DNA of 64,000 nt, taken from positions 248,001 to 312,000 of the forward strand of contig NZ_FNGH01000002.1 in assembly GCF_900102875.1 (NCBI RefSeq), given 5' to 3'. The notes beneath the pieces were generated by a model. That model was given only the letters and a program-made list of their open reading frames with translations. It searched no databases and was not told where the DNA came from. How positions within the stretch are numbered: position 1 is the first letter of the stretch; each line of letters begins with the position of its first letter. The translations under genes were made by a program, and so were the position numbers. Shown here in pieces: positions 1-9,114 of the stretch. The stretch is from Franzmannia pantelleriensis (lineage in GTDB: Bacteria; Pseudomonadota; Gammaproteobacteria; Pseudomonadales; Halomonadaceae).

Positions 1-1581
1 AAGGCGCCGGCCCGACAAGGCCAGATCGGTCGCCTGCGTCGCGGCATCGAGAAAGAGGGCCTGCGCGTGGACGCGTCCGGTCGTATCGTCCAGACGCCGC
101 ATCCCCATGCGCTGGGTGCCAAGCTGACCCATCCGCATATCACCACCGACTACTCCGAAGCGCTGCTCGAGTACATCACGCCGGTGTATTGCCGACCCGC
201 CGACGCCTTGGGGTTTCTCGGTGACCTGCACCGCTTCAGCTATCGTCACCTCGGCAATGAGCTGATCTGGCCGGCCAGCATGCCGGCACGTTTGGCCGGC
301 AATGCCAGCGTGCCCATCGCCGACTACGGCAGCTCCAATATCGGCACCATGAAGCACGTCTACCGCAAGGGCCTCGACGTACGCTACGGGCGTATCATGC
401 AGGCCATCGCCGGGGTTCACTACAACGTGTCGTTACCCGACGACCTGTGGCCGATGCTGCGCGAGATCGACCCTCAGGCGCCGAATGCATCGGCGTCGTC
501 CGACGCCGACTACCGTTCGAGCCGTTATTTCGGGCTGATTCGCCATTTCCGACGCAACAGCTGGCTGCTGATGTACCTGTTCGGCGCCTCGCCGGCGATC
601 GACCGCAGCTTTCTGGACGGCAAGCCGGCTCCGGAGTGGCTCGAGGCCCACGGCAGCGATACGCTGCTTGCGCCCTATGCCACTACGTTGCGGATGTCCG
701 GGCTCGGCTACCAGAACAAGGTTCAGGAGCAGCTCAAGATCTGCTTCAATTCGCTGTCGAACTACGTCGGCACCCTGCGCCATGCGATCTCCACCCCCTG
801 GCCGCCCTACCAGGCACTGGGCGTCAATCGCGGCGACGCCTGGCAGCAGCTCAACGCCAACATCCTGCAGATCGAGAACGAGTACTACAGCGACATTCGC
901 CCCAAACGCGTGGCGCGCCACGACGAGACCCCGAGCCAGGCCCTCGAGGCACGCGGGGTGGAGTATATCGAGGTGCGCTGTCTCGATCTCAATCCGTTCC
1001 TGCCGCTGGGTGTCGACGCTGCCCAGATGTATTTCCTGGATACCTTCCTGATGTGGTGCCTGCTCTCGGAGAGCCCGTGGATCCCCGACGATGAGTGCGA
1101 TCATCTCGACGACAATCGCCGCCTGGTGGTGGAGCGTGGACGTGACCCGGCGATGCGCTTGAATATCGATGGCGAACCGCGCTCGGTGGCCGACCGTGGC
1201 GCCGAGATATTCGCCGAACTCGCGGCGGTGGCTGAACTGCTCGACAGTCGCGAGGAGGGTAGCCCGCACAGCGAGTCGGTGCGGGGGCTGGCGCCGCTGC
1301 TGGATGACCCTTCCCTGACGCCCTCGGGGCGCGTCATGGCGCGGCTTCAGTCGACCCATGAGAGCTTCGCCGAGATGATGTTGGCCCTGGCCCATGAGCA
1401 GGCCGAACAGTTCCGCAGCGAGCCGGTGGATGCCGCCTATCAGGCGTTGCTCGAGGAGCTGATCGAGACCTCGCACCGCCAGCAGGGCGAGATCGAGGCC
1501 GCCGACGATGAGGGGTTCAGCGCCTTCCTCGACGGCTATTTCACCCGTGCTCGTGAACCTCGGGCGGCACGCGCCGTCTGA
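1..1581 (+). CDS. gshA: Glutamate-cysteine ligase, 5' end cut by window
   Basis: Catalyses the ATP-dependent joining of L-glutamate and L-cysteine, the first step of glutathione synthesis in the cytoplasm. The frame is open from base 1 and the visible 526 residues cover most of the family length of about 520-530. Landmarks of the proteobacterial GshA family are present: RRGIEKEGLRV near the start (compare GIERETLRV), ITTDYSEALLEYITP, the SSNIGTMKHVYRKGL segment, AGVHYNVSLP, LQIENEYYSDIRPKR and VEYIEVRCLDLNPF. A GTG at 67 lies inside the conserved N-terminal motif, so it is not the true start. dsbB follows 33 bases later on the same strand. The identification is by resemblance to the known family and is firm. 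Confidence 0.95.
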   Translation, partial: KAPARQGQIGRLRRGIEKEGLRVDASGRIVQTPHPHALGAKLTHPHITTDYSEALLEYITPVYCRPADALGFLGDLHRFSYRHLGNELIWPASMPARLAGNASVPIADYGSSNIGTMKHVYRKGLDVRYGRIMQAIAGVHYNVSLPDDLWPMLREIDPQAPNASASSDADYRSSRYFGLIRHFRRNSWLLMYLFGASPAIDRSFLDGKPAPEWLEAHGSDTLLAPYATTLRMSGLGYQNKVQEQLKICFNSLSNYVGTLRHAISTPWPPYQALGVNRGDAWQQLNANILQIENEYYSDIRPKRVARHDETPSQALEARGVEYIEVRCLDLNPFLPLGVDAAQMYFLDTFLMWCLLSESPWIPDDECDHLDDNRRLVVERGRDPAMRLNIDGEPRSVADRGAEIFAELAAVAELLDSREEGSPHSESVRGLAPLLDDPSLTPSGRVMARLQSTHESFAEMMLALAHEQAEQFRSEPVDAAYQALLEELIETSHRQQGEIEAADDEGFSAFLDGYFTRAREPRAARAV

Positions 1582-1614
1582 ATCAGCCATATCGACACCC
1601 TTCGAGGACCTCGT

Positions 1615-2136
1615 GTGATCGCAACTCTCAAGGCGCTGTCAGCGCGCCACTGGAGCCTTGCCGGGCTTACGTTCTGTGCCCTGATGATGGTCGTGGCACT
1701 GCTGCTCGAGCACGCTGCCGGGCTGGAGCCCTGCCCGCTGTGCATCTTCCAGCGTGTCGCGGTAGCAGCGGCGGCGGCGGTGCTGCTGCTGGCGGCGCTG
1801 CATAACCCGCGCGGCGTCGGCATGATCGTGTATGGCGGCCTGGGGCTGGTGGCGGTATTCGGCGGTATTGGCGTGGCCTGGCGCCACCTGTGGCTACAGT
1901 CGCTGCCGGCGGACCAGGTGCCGAGCTGTGGTCCTGGACTCGACTATATGATGGAGATCCTACCGTGGCGCGACGTGCTGGCGATGGTGCTGTCGGGCTC
2001 CGGCGAGTGTGCCGAGATCGATTTCCTGTTCCTCGGCATTTCGCTGCCGGGCTGGACGCTGATCGGCTTTTTGGTGCTGGCCATCGCCCCCATGGCGATG
2101 CTGGTGCGCGGTATTCGGGCAGTGCGCGGCGGCTGA
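1615..2136 (+). CDS. dsbB: Disulfide bond formation protein DsbB
   Basis: Inner-membrane protein that reoxidises periplasmic DsbA and passes the electrons to quinone. The 173 residues contain four hydrophobic segments and two periplasmic cysteine pairs: CPLC (Cys40, Cys43) and Cys105/Cys132, the first followed by GPGLDYMME as expected for the family. The start is GTG, preceded by a GAGGACCTC stretch. It follows gshA closely, and a hairpin with a T-run lies just after the stop, so it may end a gshA-dsbB unit. Placing thiol genes together makes functional sense but co-transcription is inferred. Confidence 0.95.
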   Translation: MIATLKALSARHWSLAGLTFCALMMVVALLLEHAAGLEPCPLCIFQRVAVAAAAAVLLLAALHNPRGVGMIVYGGLGLVAVFGGIGVAWRHLWLQSLPADQVPSCGPGLDYMMEILPWRDVLAMVLSGSGECAEIDFLFLGISLPGWTLIGFLVLAIAPMAMLVRGIRAVRGG

Positions 2137-2156
2137 AATATGCTACCGTTTCGGCA

Positions 2157-2180
2157 CCCCGCCTGCGGGGGACTCTTTTT
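2157..2180 (+). terminator. Rho-independent terminator after dsbB
   Basis: Six-base-pair GC stem (CCCCGC / GCGGGG) with a two-base loop, followed by GACTCTTTTT. It lies 20 bases after the dsbB stop codon and upstream of the next gene. Confidence 0.65.
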
Positions 2181-2207
2181 CGGTAACCCAGAGATAAGGA
2201 ACCTGGC

Positions 2208-2633
2208 ATGCGCCTTCTGAGCCTTCCCCTGATGTTGATCATCGCCCTGCTGCTGGCCGCCTGTTCGACCACTGCCATGCAGCAGGAGCGAGCCACCGAG
2301 CTGCGCCCTGGCCAGACCTACTACGGCCAGCTGGCCTCTGGTTCCAGGATGTTCCGCTTTACCCTGGATCGTCCCACCAGCGTGATCCTGAGTGCTACTA
2401 CGCCGGTCATGCGCAGCCTTCCGGGTGGCTACAACGGTCGCCTGCTGGACGCCGATGGCCAGCTGATCGCCGAGGATCGCGAGAGCGGCGAGCGCTTCAA
2501 TTTCCGCATTGCCGAGCGGCTCGATGCCGGCACCTACTACCTGGAAATGCGCCAGCCCCAAGCCTGCAGCTCGCGGCTCTGTCCCAACGAGAACATGTCG
2601 TTCACGCTCTCCTTCCGCGTTGACCGGAGCTGA
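2208..2633 (+). CDS. Small putative lipoprotein with a beta-rich PPC-like domain
   Basis: 141-residue protein with a lipoprotein signal: hydrophobic N-terminus ending in the lipobox LLAAC, so Cys19 is expected to be lipidated. The mature part (LRPGQTYYGQLASG, FRFTLDRPTSVILSATT, RLDAGTYYLEMR) has the strand pattern of bacterial pre-peptidase C-terminal domains, which are short beta-sandwich modules. Two cysteines near the C-terminus could form a disulfide, fitting the neighbouring dsbB. No catalytic motif is visible. The function is unknown; the fold guess is based on pattern only. AAGGAA lies ahead of the ATG. Confidence 0.7.
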   Translation: MRLLSLPLMLIIALLLAACSTTAMQQERATELRPGQTYYGQLASGSRMFRFTLDRPTSVILSATTPVMRSLPGGYNGRLLDADGQLIAEDRESGERFNFRIAERLDAGTYYLEMRQPQACSSRLCPNENMSFTLSFRVDRS

Positions 2634-2662
2634 GTCGAATCAGCGCCAAGGAGGATTGACAC

Positions 2663-2674
2663 GACTCGCGAGTC
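2663..2674. promoter_or_regulatory. Perfect 12-bp palindrome upstream of rsd
   Basis: GACTCGCGAGTC is a perfect palindrome directly after a TTGACA hexamer (2656-2661), with a further GCGCGAGTC half repeat behind it. It lies in the 97-base gap between the lipoprotein gene and rsd. A convincing -10 box at normal spacing is not visible, so the role as operator is only a suggestion. Confidence 0.3.
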
Positions 2675-2730
2675 GCGCGAGTCTGTCAGTCCGCCCTGTT
2701 GGCGGGTCAGGATGTGCTAGGGAGGCGCCC

Positions 2731-3234
2731 ATGCTGGAAGATTGCAAGACGGCCCTGGAACGCTGGGGTGGCGTGCACCGTCTGATCGATCGCTGGCTCG
2801 ATCAGCGCCGCGAGATGCTGGTCAGCTTCGTCGAGCTGCAGGAAGCCTGCGACGTCGAGCTCGAGGCGGTGACCAAGGCGCAGATCGATGCTTTCAGCGA
2901 GCTGCTGATGGACTACATCAGCGCCGGCCACTTCGAGATCTATCCGCAGCTACGTGAAGAGGCCACGGCCTTCAACGACGACGAGGCGCTAGTGATCGCT
3001 GACCGTCTGCTCGAACGCCTCGACATGTCCACCGAGTTGGTGCTCTCCTTCGACAATGACTACTCGTCGCCGGTCAGGTGCCAGCACAACCTGGGGCGCC
3101 TGCCGGCCTGGCTGGATCGCCTCGCCAAGGGGCTCACTCAACGTTTCGCCCTCGAAGACCAACTCATCGGCCGCCTTCACGCGGCGCACTCTCCGCCACC
3201 GGGTGCCCAGGCCAGCGTGCGCGCCACGTCTTGA
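2731..3234 (+). CDS. rsd: Rsd/AlgQ family regulator of sigma-70
   Basis: Cytoplasmic anti-sigma factor that binds region 4 of the housekeeping sigma factor; the Pseudomonas member AlgQ also affects alginate and virulence genes. The 167-residue product matches the family length (about 158-165) and its landmarks: an RLIDRWLDQRREMLVSF helix, LLMDYISAGHFEIYP and a C-terminal RFALEDQLI. The start at ATG 2731 is chosen because the homology begins there and GGGAGG lies 8-10 bases upstream; the open frame extends further back without homology. A hairpin terminator follows the stop. Confidence 0.9.
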   Translation: MLEDCKTALERWGGVHRLIDRWLDQRREMLVSFVELQEACDVELEAVTKAQIDAFSELLMDYISAGHFEIYPQLREEATAFNDDEALVIADRLLERLDMSTELVLSFDNDYSSPVRCQHNLGRLPAWLDRLAKGLTQRFALEDQLIGRLHAAHSPPPGAQASVRATS

Positions 3235-3268
3235 ACTCCCCCGGGTATCGCGGCGACCTCTTAGGCCC

Positions 3269-3294
3269 ACTCTCACCTTCTGGGTGAGAGTTTT
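3269..3294 (+). terminator. Rho-independent terminator of rsd
   Basis: Perfect nine-base-pair stem ACTCTCACC / GGTGAGAGT with loop TTCTG, ending in TTTT. The T-run is on the plus side, so it serves rsd. It overlaps the last codons of the convergent RND permease gene. Confidence 0.8.
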
Positions 3295-6200
3295 CCGCCC
3301 AGTACCAGCATGCACGGCGTCAGCAGCAGCGTCAGCCCGGTGGCGAAGGTCAGGCCGCCAGCGATGGCGCTGGATAGCTGCGTCCACCACTGCGTCGATG
3401 GCGCGCCGATGCCAAGGCTCGGTGCGAACAGGTTGACGTTGATGCCGAGTACCATGGGCAGGAGTCCCAGCACCGTGGTGATAGCGGTCAGCAGTACCGG
3501 CCGCAGGCGCAACCCGCCGGCCTCCAGCGCCGCTTCGGGACTGCTCAGGCCGTCACGGCGCAGCTGATTGTAGGTGTCGATCAGTACGATGTTGTTGTTC
3601 ACCACGATGCCCGCCAGGGCGATGATCCCCATTCCCACCATCACGATGCCGAACGGCTGGCCGTTGACCAACAGGCCGATCAGCACCCCCGCGGTGGAAA
3701 AGACGATCGCCGAGAGCACCAGCGCTGCCTGGTAGAGGCTGTTGAACTGGGTCACCAGGATCAGCGTCATCAGGAACAGCGCGACCAGGAAGGCGGTGAT
3801 CAGGAACTGCGCCGTCTCCTGCTGATCTTCCTGCTCGCCGGCGATATTGACCAGTACACCCTCGGGTAGCGCCTGCATGGCATCGCCGAGTGCCTGCAGG
3901 CGCTCGGCGGGTTGTGCACCGGGCTCCACGTCGGCTTCCAGGGTAATGGCCCGACGGCCATCGATACGCTGCAGGCTGCCGACCTTGGGTGCCGGGGTCA
4001 GTTCGACGAAGTGGCTCATCGGCACCTGGCCGCGCTCGGTGTTGATGGTCATTGCCTGGAGCTGGTCCAGCGAACGGTGTGCCTCGGGCAGCCGCACTCG
4101 AATGTCGACCTCGTCGGTGACCTCGGCGGGGCGATAGCTTGCCACCTGCAGGCCAGTGGTCACCAGCTGGACGGCACTGCCCACCGCGGCGACGTCGGCG
4201 CCGAAGCGGGCGGCCGCTTCGCGGTCGACTTCGATGCGCCACTCCACCCCGGGCAGGCTGCGATTGTCCTCGATATCGCGAAAACCGCCCAGCTCGCCCA
4301 TGGCGGCGCGCAGTTCGTCCACCGCGCTGTCGGTGAGCGTTGGGTCCTGGGCGCTGATCTCGAGCACGATTGGCTTGCCGCCGGCTGGGCCCTGCTCCTG
4401 CTCGCGGAATTCGAGGATCACGCCGGGCAGGTCGGCGGTGCGCTCGCGCATCTCGGTAAGAATCCGGCTCGCCGGTCGACGCTGCTGCCAGTCGATGAAT
4501 TGAAAGCTGAGCTGGCCGATTACATCGGGCCCCAGCTGATCGTTGGCCACCGCAAAGGAGCGTGCGTAGAGCGCTTGAACCTCGCTCATGCCGGCCAGGC
4601 GGCGCTCTACGCGGCGCACTACGGCATCCTTCTCCAGCGCCGAGAGGTCGCCGCGGGCGCGCACCAGCACCTGGGCGCTGTCGGGTTCGACGCTGGGGAA
4701 GAATTCGACCCCGTGGTTGAAGCGCGCATAGCCGGTATAGACCAGCGCCATGATGCCAAGCGCCGCCAGCAGCGTCGTGCCGGGGCGCGCCAGCAGCCAG
4801 CCCAGAGCGCGGCGGTAGGCGTGTCCGCCCCGGCTGATGCGCGGCTCGCGGCGCTCGCCAGCGGGGCGCGCATAGCCGCGGCTGACCACGCTGCCCAGGG
4901 TGGGGAGGAAGATCAGCGCCATGGCCAGCGACGCCAGCAGGCACAGAATCACCGTGGCTGGCAGGTACTTCATGAACTCGCCGACCACGCCGGGCCAGAA
5001 CAGCAGCGGCAAGAATACCGCCAGGGTGGTGGCGGTGGAGGCGATTACCGGCCAGGCCATGCGCGAGGCGGCACCGGCCCACGCCTCGGCGGGTGGCTGG
5101 CCGGCGCTGAGGTTGCGGTCGGCCAGCTCACTGACCACGATGGCGCCGTCGACCAGCATCCCGGCGACCAGGATCAGCGCGAACAGCACCACGATATTGA
5201 GGGTGTAGCCCACCGACCAGATCAGCAGGATACCGGTCAGGAAGGCGCCTGGAATGGTCAGGCCGACCATCAGCGCCGCGCGTAGGCCCATCACCGCCAG
5301 GATCACGATCAGCACCAGCACCACGGCGGTGAGCACGTTGTTGAGCAGCTCCGAGAGCATGTCGTCGACGGTCTCGGACTCATCCATGATGGTGGTGATC
5401 TCGAGGCCCTCGGGGAGTAGCGGCCCGGCCTCGTCGAACAGGTCGCGCACGGCGTCCACGGTGGCAATGATATTGGCCCCGGCGCGCTTGGAGATCTCCA
5501 GCACCAGCGCCGGCTGGTCGTTAATGCGGGCGAAGCCGTCCGGGTCCTTGAAGGTGGGGCGGATATGCGCCACATCGCCAAAGGTGACCACGCGGTCCTC
5601 CTCGACCTTGACCGGCATGCCCATCACGTCCTCGAGACGCTCGATCACCCCCGGCACCTTTAGCGCCATGCGCCCGGCGCCGGTATCCAGGCTGCCGGCG
5701 GCCACCAGGCGGTTGTTGCGCGAGACCATATTGAACAGGCTGTCGAAGTCGACGCCGTAACTGTCGAGCACCAGCGGGTCGACGACGATCTCCAGCAGAT
5801 CCTCGCGTTCGCCGCCGATATCCACCTCGAGCACCTCGGGAATGCCTTCGATCTGCTCCTTGAGCTGGCGCGCCACCGCCAGCTGTCGGGTCTCCTCCAG
5901 CGGCCCCGAGAGGCCGATCGAGAGCACCGGGAACAGCGCCACGTTGACCTCCATCACCCGCGGCTCATCGGCCTCGTCGGGCAGCGAGCTGCGCGCGATG
6001 TCGACCCGCTCGCGAACGTCGGCCAGGGCCTGGTTGGCGTCGAAGCCGGCATCGAACTCCAGCGTCACCGAGGCGTGACCTTCGCTGGACTGCGAGGTCA
6101 TCTTGCGCACTCCGACGATCGAACGCAGCTCCTGCTCCATGGGGCGTACCAGCAGCCGCTCGCCGTCTTCTGGGCTGACCCCTTCGAGGCTCAGCGAGAC

Positions 6201-6341
6201 ATAGATCATGGGGATGGCGACGTCGGGGTTGGCCTCCTTGGGAATCGCCTGGTAGGCGGCACTGCCGGCCAGCAGCAGGAATGCCAGTAGCAGCAGGGTG
6301 GTGCGCGACCGCTGCAGGGCGGCCTCGATCAGGGTTCGCAT
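3273..6341 (-). CDS. RND-family efflux transporter permease
   Basis: Inner-membrane, proton-driven pump of about 1022 residues, the full size of the RND family. It shows the duplicated layout: one N-terminal helix, a large periplasmic loop, a block of helices with the TM4 motif GMLVDGAIVVSE, a second periplasmic loop, and a final helix block including GMGIIALAGIVVNNNIVLID. In AcrB the TM4 site holds two aspartates (LVDDAIV); here only one remains (LVDGAIV), so it belongs to a different branch of the family. The start is set at ATG 6341 (MRTLIEAALQ), one base after the stop of the adaptor gene, and the two are surely one operon. No outer-membrane channel gene is adjacent. The substrate cannot be told. 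Confidence 0.92.
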   Translation of the reverse strand: MRTLIEAALQRSRTTLLLLAFLLLAGSAAYQAIPKEANPDVAIPMIYVSLSLEGVSPEDGERLLVRPMEQELRSIVGVRKMTSQSSEGHASVTLEFDAGFDANQALADVRERVDIARSSLPDEADEPRVMEVNVALFPVLSIGLSGPLEETRQLAVARQLKEQIEGIPEVLEVDIGGEREDLLEIVVDPLVLDSYGVDFDSLFNMVSRNNRLVAAGSLDTGAGRMALKVPGVIERLEDVMGMPVKVEEDRVVTFGDVAHIRPTFKDPDGFARINDQPALVLEISKRAGANIIATVDAVRDLFDEAGPLLPEGLEITTIMDESETVDDMLSELLNNVLTAVVLVLIVILAVMGLRAALMVGLTIPGAFLTGILLIWSVGYTLNIVVLFALILVAGMLVDGAIVVSELADRNLSAGQPPAEAWAGAASRMAWPVIASTATTLAVFLPLLFWPGVVGEFMKYLPATVILCLLASLAMALIFLPTLGSVVSRGYARPAGERREPRISRGGHAYRRALGWLLARPGTTLLAALGIMALVYTGYARFNHGVEFFPSVEPDSAQVLVRARGDLSALEKDAVVRRVERRLAGMSEVQALYARSFAVANDQLGPDVIGQLSFQFIDWQQRRPASRILTEMRERTADLPGVILEFREQEQGPAGGKPIVLEISAQDPTLTDSAVDELRAAMGELGGFRDIEDNRSLPGVEWRIEVDREAAARFGADVAAVGSAVQLVTTGLQVASYRPAEVTDEVDIRVRLPEAHRSLDQLQAMTINTERGQVPMSHFVELTPAPKVGSLQRIDGRRAITLEADVEPGAQPAERLQALGDAMQALPEGVLVNIAGEQEDQQETAQFLITAFLVALFLMTLILVTQFNSLYQAALVLSAIVFSTAGVLIGLLVNGQPFGIVMVGMGIIALAGIVVNNNIVLIDTYNQLRRDGLSSPEAALEAGGLRLRPVLLTAITTVLGLLPMVLGINVNLFAPSLGIGAPSTQWWTQLSSAIAGGLTFATGLTLLLTPCMLVLGGKLSPRR

Positions 6342-6342
6342 A

Positions 6343-7479
6343 TCAGTGCACCGCGCCGCCGCTGTCGGGCGATGCCGGCAGGTCATCGCCGCCGAGCAGG
6401 GCGTCGTCTTCGGCGGGAACCGGCTCCACGCGCTGGCCGTCAGTCACGAAGCCGCCGCCGAGGGTGATAAGCATCACACGCTCGGGCAGGCCGGTCACCC
6501 AGGCCTCACGGCTGTCGGCGGCCAGCAGACGCACTGCATGGATCGTTACGCGCTCCTCGTCGTCGACGGCGTAGACGCCGAGTTGGCCCTCCTCGTTGAG
6601 TACCAGCAGGGCCGGGGATAGCCGGTGGGCGGGCTGCTCGGCGCGCGTGATGGTCAGGCTGGCGCTGGCGCCGGCCAGGCGACGCCGATCGGGGTTGTCG
6701 AGGCGCGCTTCCACCGCAAAGCTGCGGGTGCTCTCATCGGCGCGGCTAGCCACATAGCTGAGTTCGCCGTCGAGGGTGCTGCCGTCGAGCAGGCGCACGC
6801 TGACCGGCAGGCCGGGCTCGAGGTCGAGGGCGTCGCGCTGGGCGATATGTGCGCTGGCGCGCAGTTGGGTATCGTCGACCAGGCGGGCATAGACCTCGCC
6901 GACCTGCAGGGTGGCGCCGGGATCGACGTTGAGCTGGTCAAGGGTGCCGGCGAAGGGGGCCGCGGGGCGGGTATGCTCGAGCATCTTGCGCAGCTGCTCG
7001 ACGTCGGCCTCCGCCCCAGCCACCGCGCCGGCCAGGCGCAGCTGTTCGATGCGCGAGACCAAATCGCGCTGGCGTAGTTGGTCGGCGCCGTCGAGTTCGG
7101 CGCGGGCCAGCGCGAGGTCGGCTTCGGCGCGGGCCAGCTGGGAGGGAAGGTCTTCGCGGTCGAGCTCGAGCAGCGTCTGGCCGGCCTCGACGCGCTCGCC
7201 CTGGGCCACCGGCAGTGCGTCGATCTGGCCTTCGCGCCGCGCGCGCAGCTCGATGTCCTGCCAGGCGGCGAGCTGGCCCTGGGCGGTCAGCCGTGGCGCA
7301 TAGGGCTGCGCCTCGCTGTGCTGCACCTCGACGCGCGACAGTTCGGCGTCACGGGCCGGCTCGGCCTCCGGCGCCTCGGCGCTGAAGCGTTGCAGATCGC
7401 CGAACAGCATCCACAGCAGCAGGGCCAGGCCGCAGGCCAGGGCCAGCAGAAACGAGGGAGAGGGGCGACGCACGACCAT
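6343..7479 (-). CDS. RND efflux periplasmic adaptor (HlyD/MFP family)
   Basis: 378-residue membrane fusion protein that joins the inner-membrane RND pump to an outer-membrane channel. It has an N-terminal membrane anchor (FLLALACGLALLLWMLF), a lipoyl-like half motif (AQGERVEAGQTLLELDRED), an alpha-helical hairpin (ARAEADLALARAELDGAD...), the second lipoyl half (PFAGTLDQLNVDPGATLQVGE) and beta-barrel and membrane-proximal domains. The start at ATG 7479 is preferred over an upstream one because AAGGAAGG lies seven bases before it. It is followed at once by the permease gene. Confidence 0.9.
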   Translation of the reverse strand: MVVRRPSPSFLLALACGLALLLWMLFGDLQRFSAEAPEAEPARDAELSRVEVQHSEAQPYAPRLTAQGQLAAWQDIELRARREGQIDALPVAQGERVEAGQTLLELDREDLPSQLARAEADLALARAELDGADQLRQRDLVSRIEQLRLAGAVAGAEADVEQLRKMLEHTRPAAPFAGTLDQLNVDPGATLQVGEVYARLVDDTQLRASAHIAQRDALDLEPGLPVSVRLLDGSTLDGELSYVASRADESTRSFAVEARLDNPDRRRLAGASASLTITRAEQPAHRLSPALLVLNEEGQLGVYAVDDEERVTIHAVRLLAADSREAWVTGLPERVMLITLGGGFVTDGQRVEPVPAEDDALLGGDDLPASPDSGGAVH

Positions 7480-7565
7480 GGGCCTTCCTTGGTGAGTCGA
7501 AAAGAGGAGGTCATTTCCAACCAAGCGCAGCCTAGCATAGCGCAAGCGTAGTCGCCGTAAACGAC

Positions 7566-7589
7566 GTGCCCCGGCCGAGGCCGGGGCAC
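7566..7589 (-). terminator. Strong GC hairpin after mqo
   Basis: Perfect eleven-base-pair stem GTGCCCCGGCC / GGCCGGGGCAC with a two-base loop, 22 bases past the mqo stop. On the minus strand it is followed by GTCGTTTAC, a poor T-run, so it may terminate weakly or protect the mRNA 3' end. Confidence 0.5.
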
Positions 7590-7611
7590 GAGAGCGCAGG
7601 GCTGTGTGGTC

Positions 7612-9006
7612 TTACATCAGCGAGCTGGCCGCCGGGCGCTCGAGGTCGGTCAGTGGGATCTCGCCGGTCAACAGGTCGCGCTCGAAGGCCTCCTTGTCGA
7701 CGTTGAAGCCGAGGAATTCCTGAGCCAGGTACATGTCCTTCTCGGCGTTGCCCAGGCAGCTGGTACCGCCAGGCGACGGCGTCATGTTGAACACGATGCC
7801 GGTGCCAGGATTGATCTTGGCTTCGCCCATCACCAGTTTCTTCTGCTCCTTGTCGATCAGCTGCGGACGCACGCCGCCGAAGCCCTTGGCGAAGCTGACA
7901 TCCTTGACGGTAAGGCTGGGCACGATCTTCTGCACGTCCTTGAGGAACAGCCGCTCGCGCAGCATCGGCACCTCGAACAGGAAGTTCTTGAAGATGTAGC
8001 GGCGAATGTCGCGCACCTTCATCAGGTCCCAGAGTGCCTTGACCACGTTGCGGTCGAGGCGCAGCACCTTGAGGAACTCGAAGAAGGTCTTGCCGTTGTA
8101 GCGCTCCAGCAGCGGCAGCATCAAGGCGGTGGGGCCGAAGCGGGTCTTGTCCTCGACCAGCACGTCCGGGTCGCCGTGTACCGCGGCGAAGGGCAGGTTC
8201 TCGTTCTGCACGGTGTAGACCTTGCCGTTGAGCACCTTGGGCGTGAAGTAGAAGGAGCCGGCCATGGGCAGGCACGACTTGTCTAACCCATAGCCCATCT
8301 TATGGGCGAACAGCAGCGAGTGGCCGCCGGCGCTGACCACCACATAGCGCGCCTTGAGGGTGCCCTTGTTGGGGGTCTTGACCTTGAACAGCTCGCCGTC
8401 CTTCTGGATATCTTCCACTGCCGTGGAGAGGTGCACGTCGTAGGCCATGCCCTTTTCGTCGGCGCTCTTGCGGCCCTCCTCGACGAACGCCTCGGAGAGC
8501 GTGGTGTAGTTCACCGCGCTGTACTCGTCGGTGGAGCCCATCGCCACGATGGGCTGCTCGGAGGGGCGCCCTTCGACCAGCTTGGGCTCCAGCTCGGCGA
8601 TGTCGTCCCGCTCGAGCAGGCGCATCTGCGGGAACAGCTCCTTGAACTTGGTGAAACGGTTGCGCAGGAAGTCGCATTCGGTATCGCCGACGCCAAGTAC
8701 CATCTTGGGGTACTGGTAGACGATCTTGTCGCGCACTTCCGGGGCCAGCTTGGTGGCGAAATTGACCACCATGCCCGCGGTGCGCTTGGTCACCTTGGCC
8801 TTTTCGAGGGTGTAGTTGGTCTCGATGTCACCGCAGTGGATCGTCTGGCTGTTGTTACGGCCGTGTGAATTGACGATGGCCACGTGATCGTACTTCTCGA
8901 CCAGGCCGATGGCCTTGAGGTCGGTGTAGCGAGCCAGTTCATACAGAAGGGCGGTGCCGGATACGCCGCCTCCCACGATCAGGACATCATAGGTCGGTGT
9001 GGACAT
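7612..9006 (-). CDS. mqo: Malate:quinone oxidoreductase, Helicobacter-type
   Basis: FAD-dependent, membrane-associated enzyme oxidising L-malate to oxaloacetate and reducing quinone in the citric acid cycle. The 464 residues begin with a Rossmann FAD site (LIVGGGVSGTALLYEL). NSQTIHCGDIETNYT, KMVLGVGDTECDFL, PMAGSFYF, AAVHGDPD and FNMTPSPGGTSCL recall the epsilonproteobacterial Mqo (as in Helicobacter pylori) more closely than the Pseudomonas Mqo, which opens differently and is about 500 residues long. Related FAD oxidases such as L-2-hydroxyglutarate oxidase are an alternative, but the length and shared motifs favour Mqo. The gene stands alone with its own promoter region. Confidence 0.85.
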   Translation of the reverse strand: MSTPTYDVLIVGGGVSGTALLYELARYTDLKAIGLVEKYDHVAIVNSHGRNNSQTIHCGDIETNYTLEKAKVTKRTAGMVVNFATKLAPEVRDKIVYQYPKMVLGVGDTECDFLRNRFTKFKELFPQMRLLERDDIAELEPKLVEGRPSEQPIVAMGSTDEYSAVNYTTLSEAFVEEGRKSADEKGMAYDVHLSTAVEDIQKDGELFKVKTPNKGTLKARYVVVSAGGHSLLFAHKMGYGLDKSCLPMAGSFYFTPKVLNGKVYTVQNENLPFAAVHGDPDVLVEDKTRFGPTALMLPLLERYNGKTFFEFLKVLRLDRNVVKALWDLMKVRDIRRYIFKNFLFEVPMLRERLFLKDVQKIVPSLTVKDVSFAKGFGGVRPQLIDKEQKKLVMGEAKINPGTGIVFNMTPSPGGTSCLGNAEKDMYLAQEFLGFNVDKEAFERDLLTGEIPLTDLERPAASSLM

Positions 9007-9114
9007 GGGGGCTCTCGCTTGCCTGGTGCGGAACGAACCCTTCGGCGGTGACCGAAGGCCCTGGCCGGCGGCGATGATCGATCACCGCTGGCTCGACGTC
9101 ATTCAGATGGCTGC

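Noticed and set aside
67-69. GTG as the start of gshA
   Set aside because: Upstream codons continue the conserved GshA N-terminal motif, so the gene begins before the window.
2509-2730. N-terminal extension of Rsd through the lipoprotein gene
   Set aside because: It is out of frame with the lipoprotein, lacks family similarity and has no ribosome site; ATG 2731 fits the family.
3912-5285. Long open frame (457 codons) on the plus strand opposite the RND permease
   Set aside because: It is the antisense shadow of a clear RND gene: composition is Gln/Gly/His-rich, with no recognisable domain or ribosome site.
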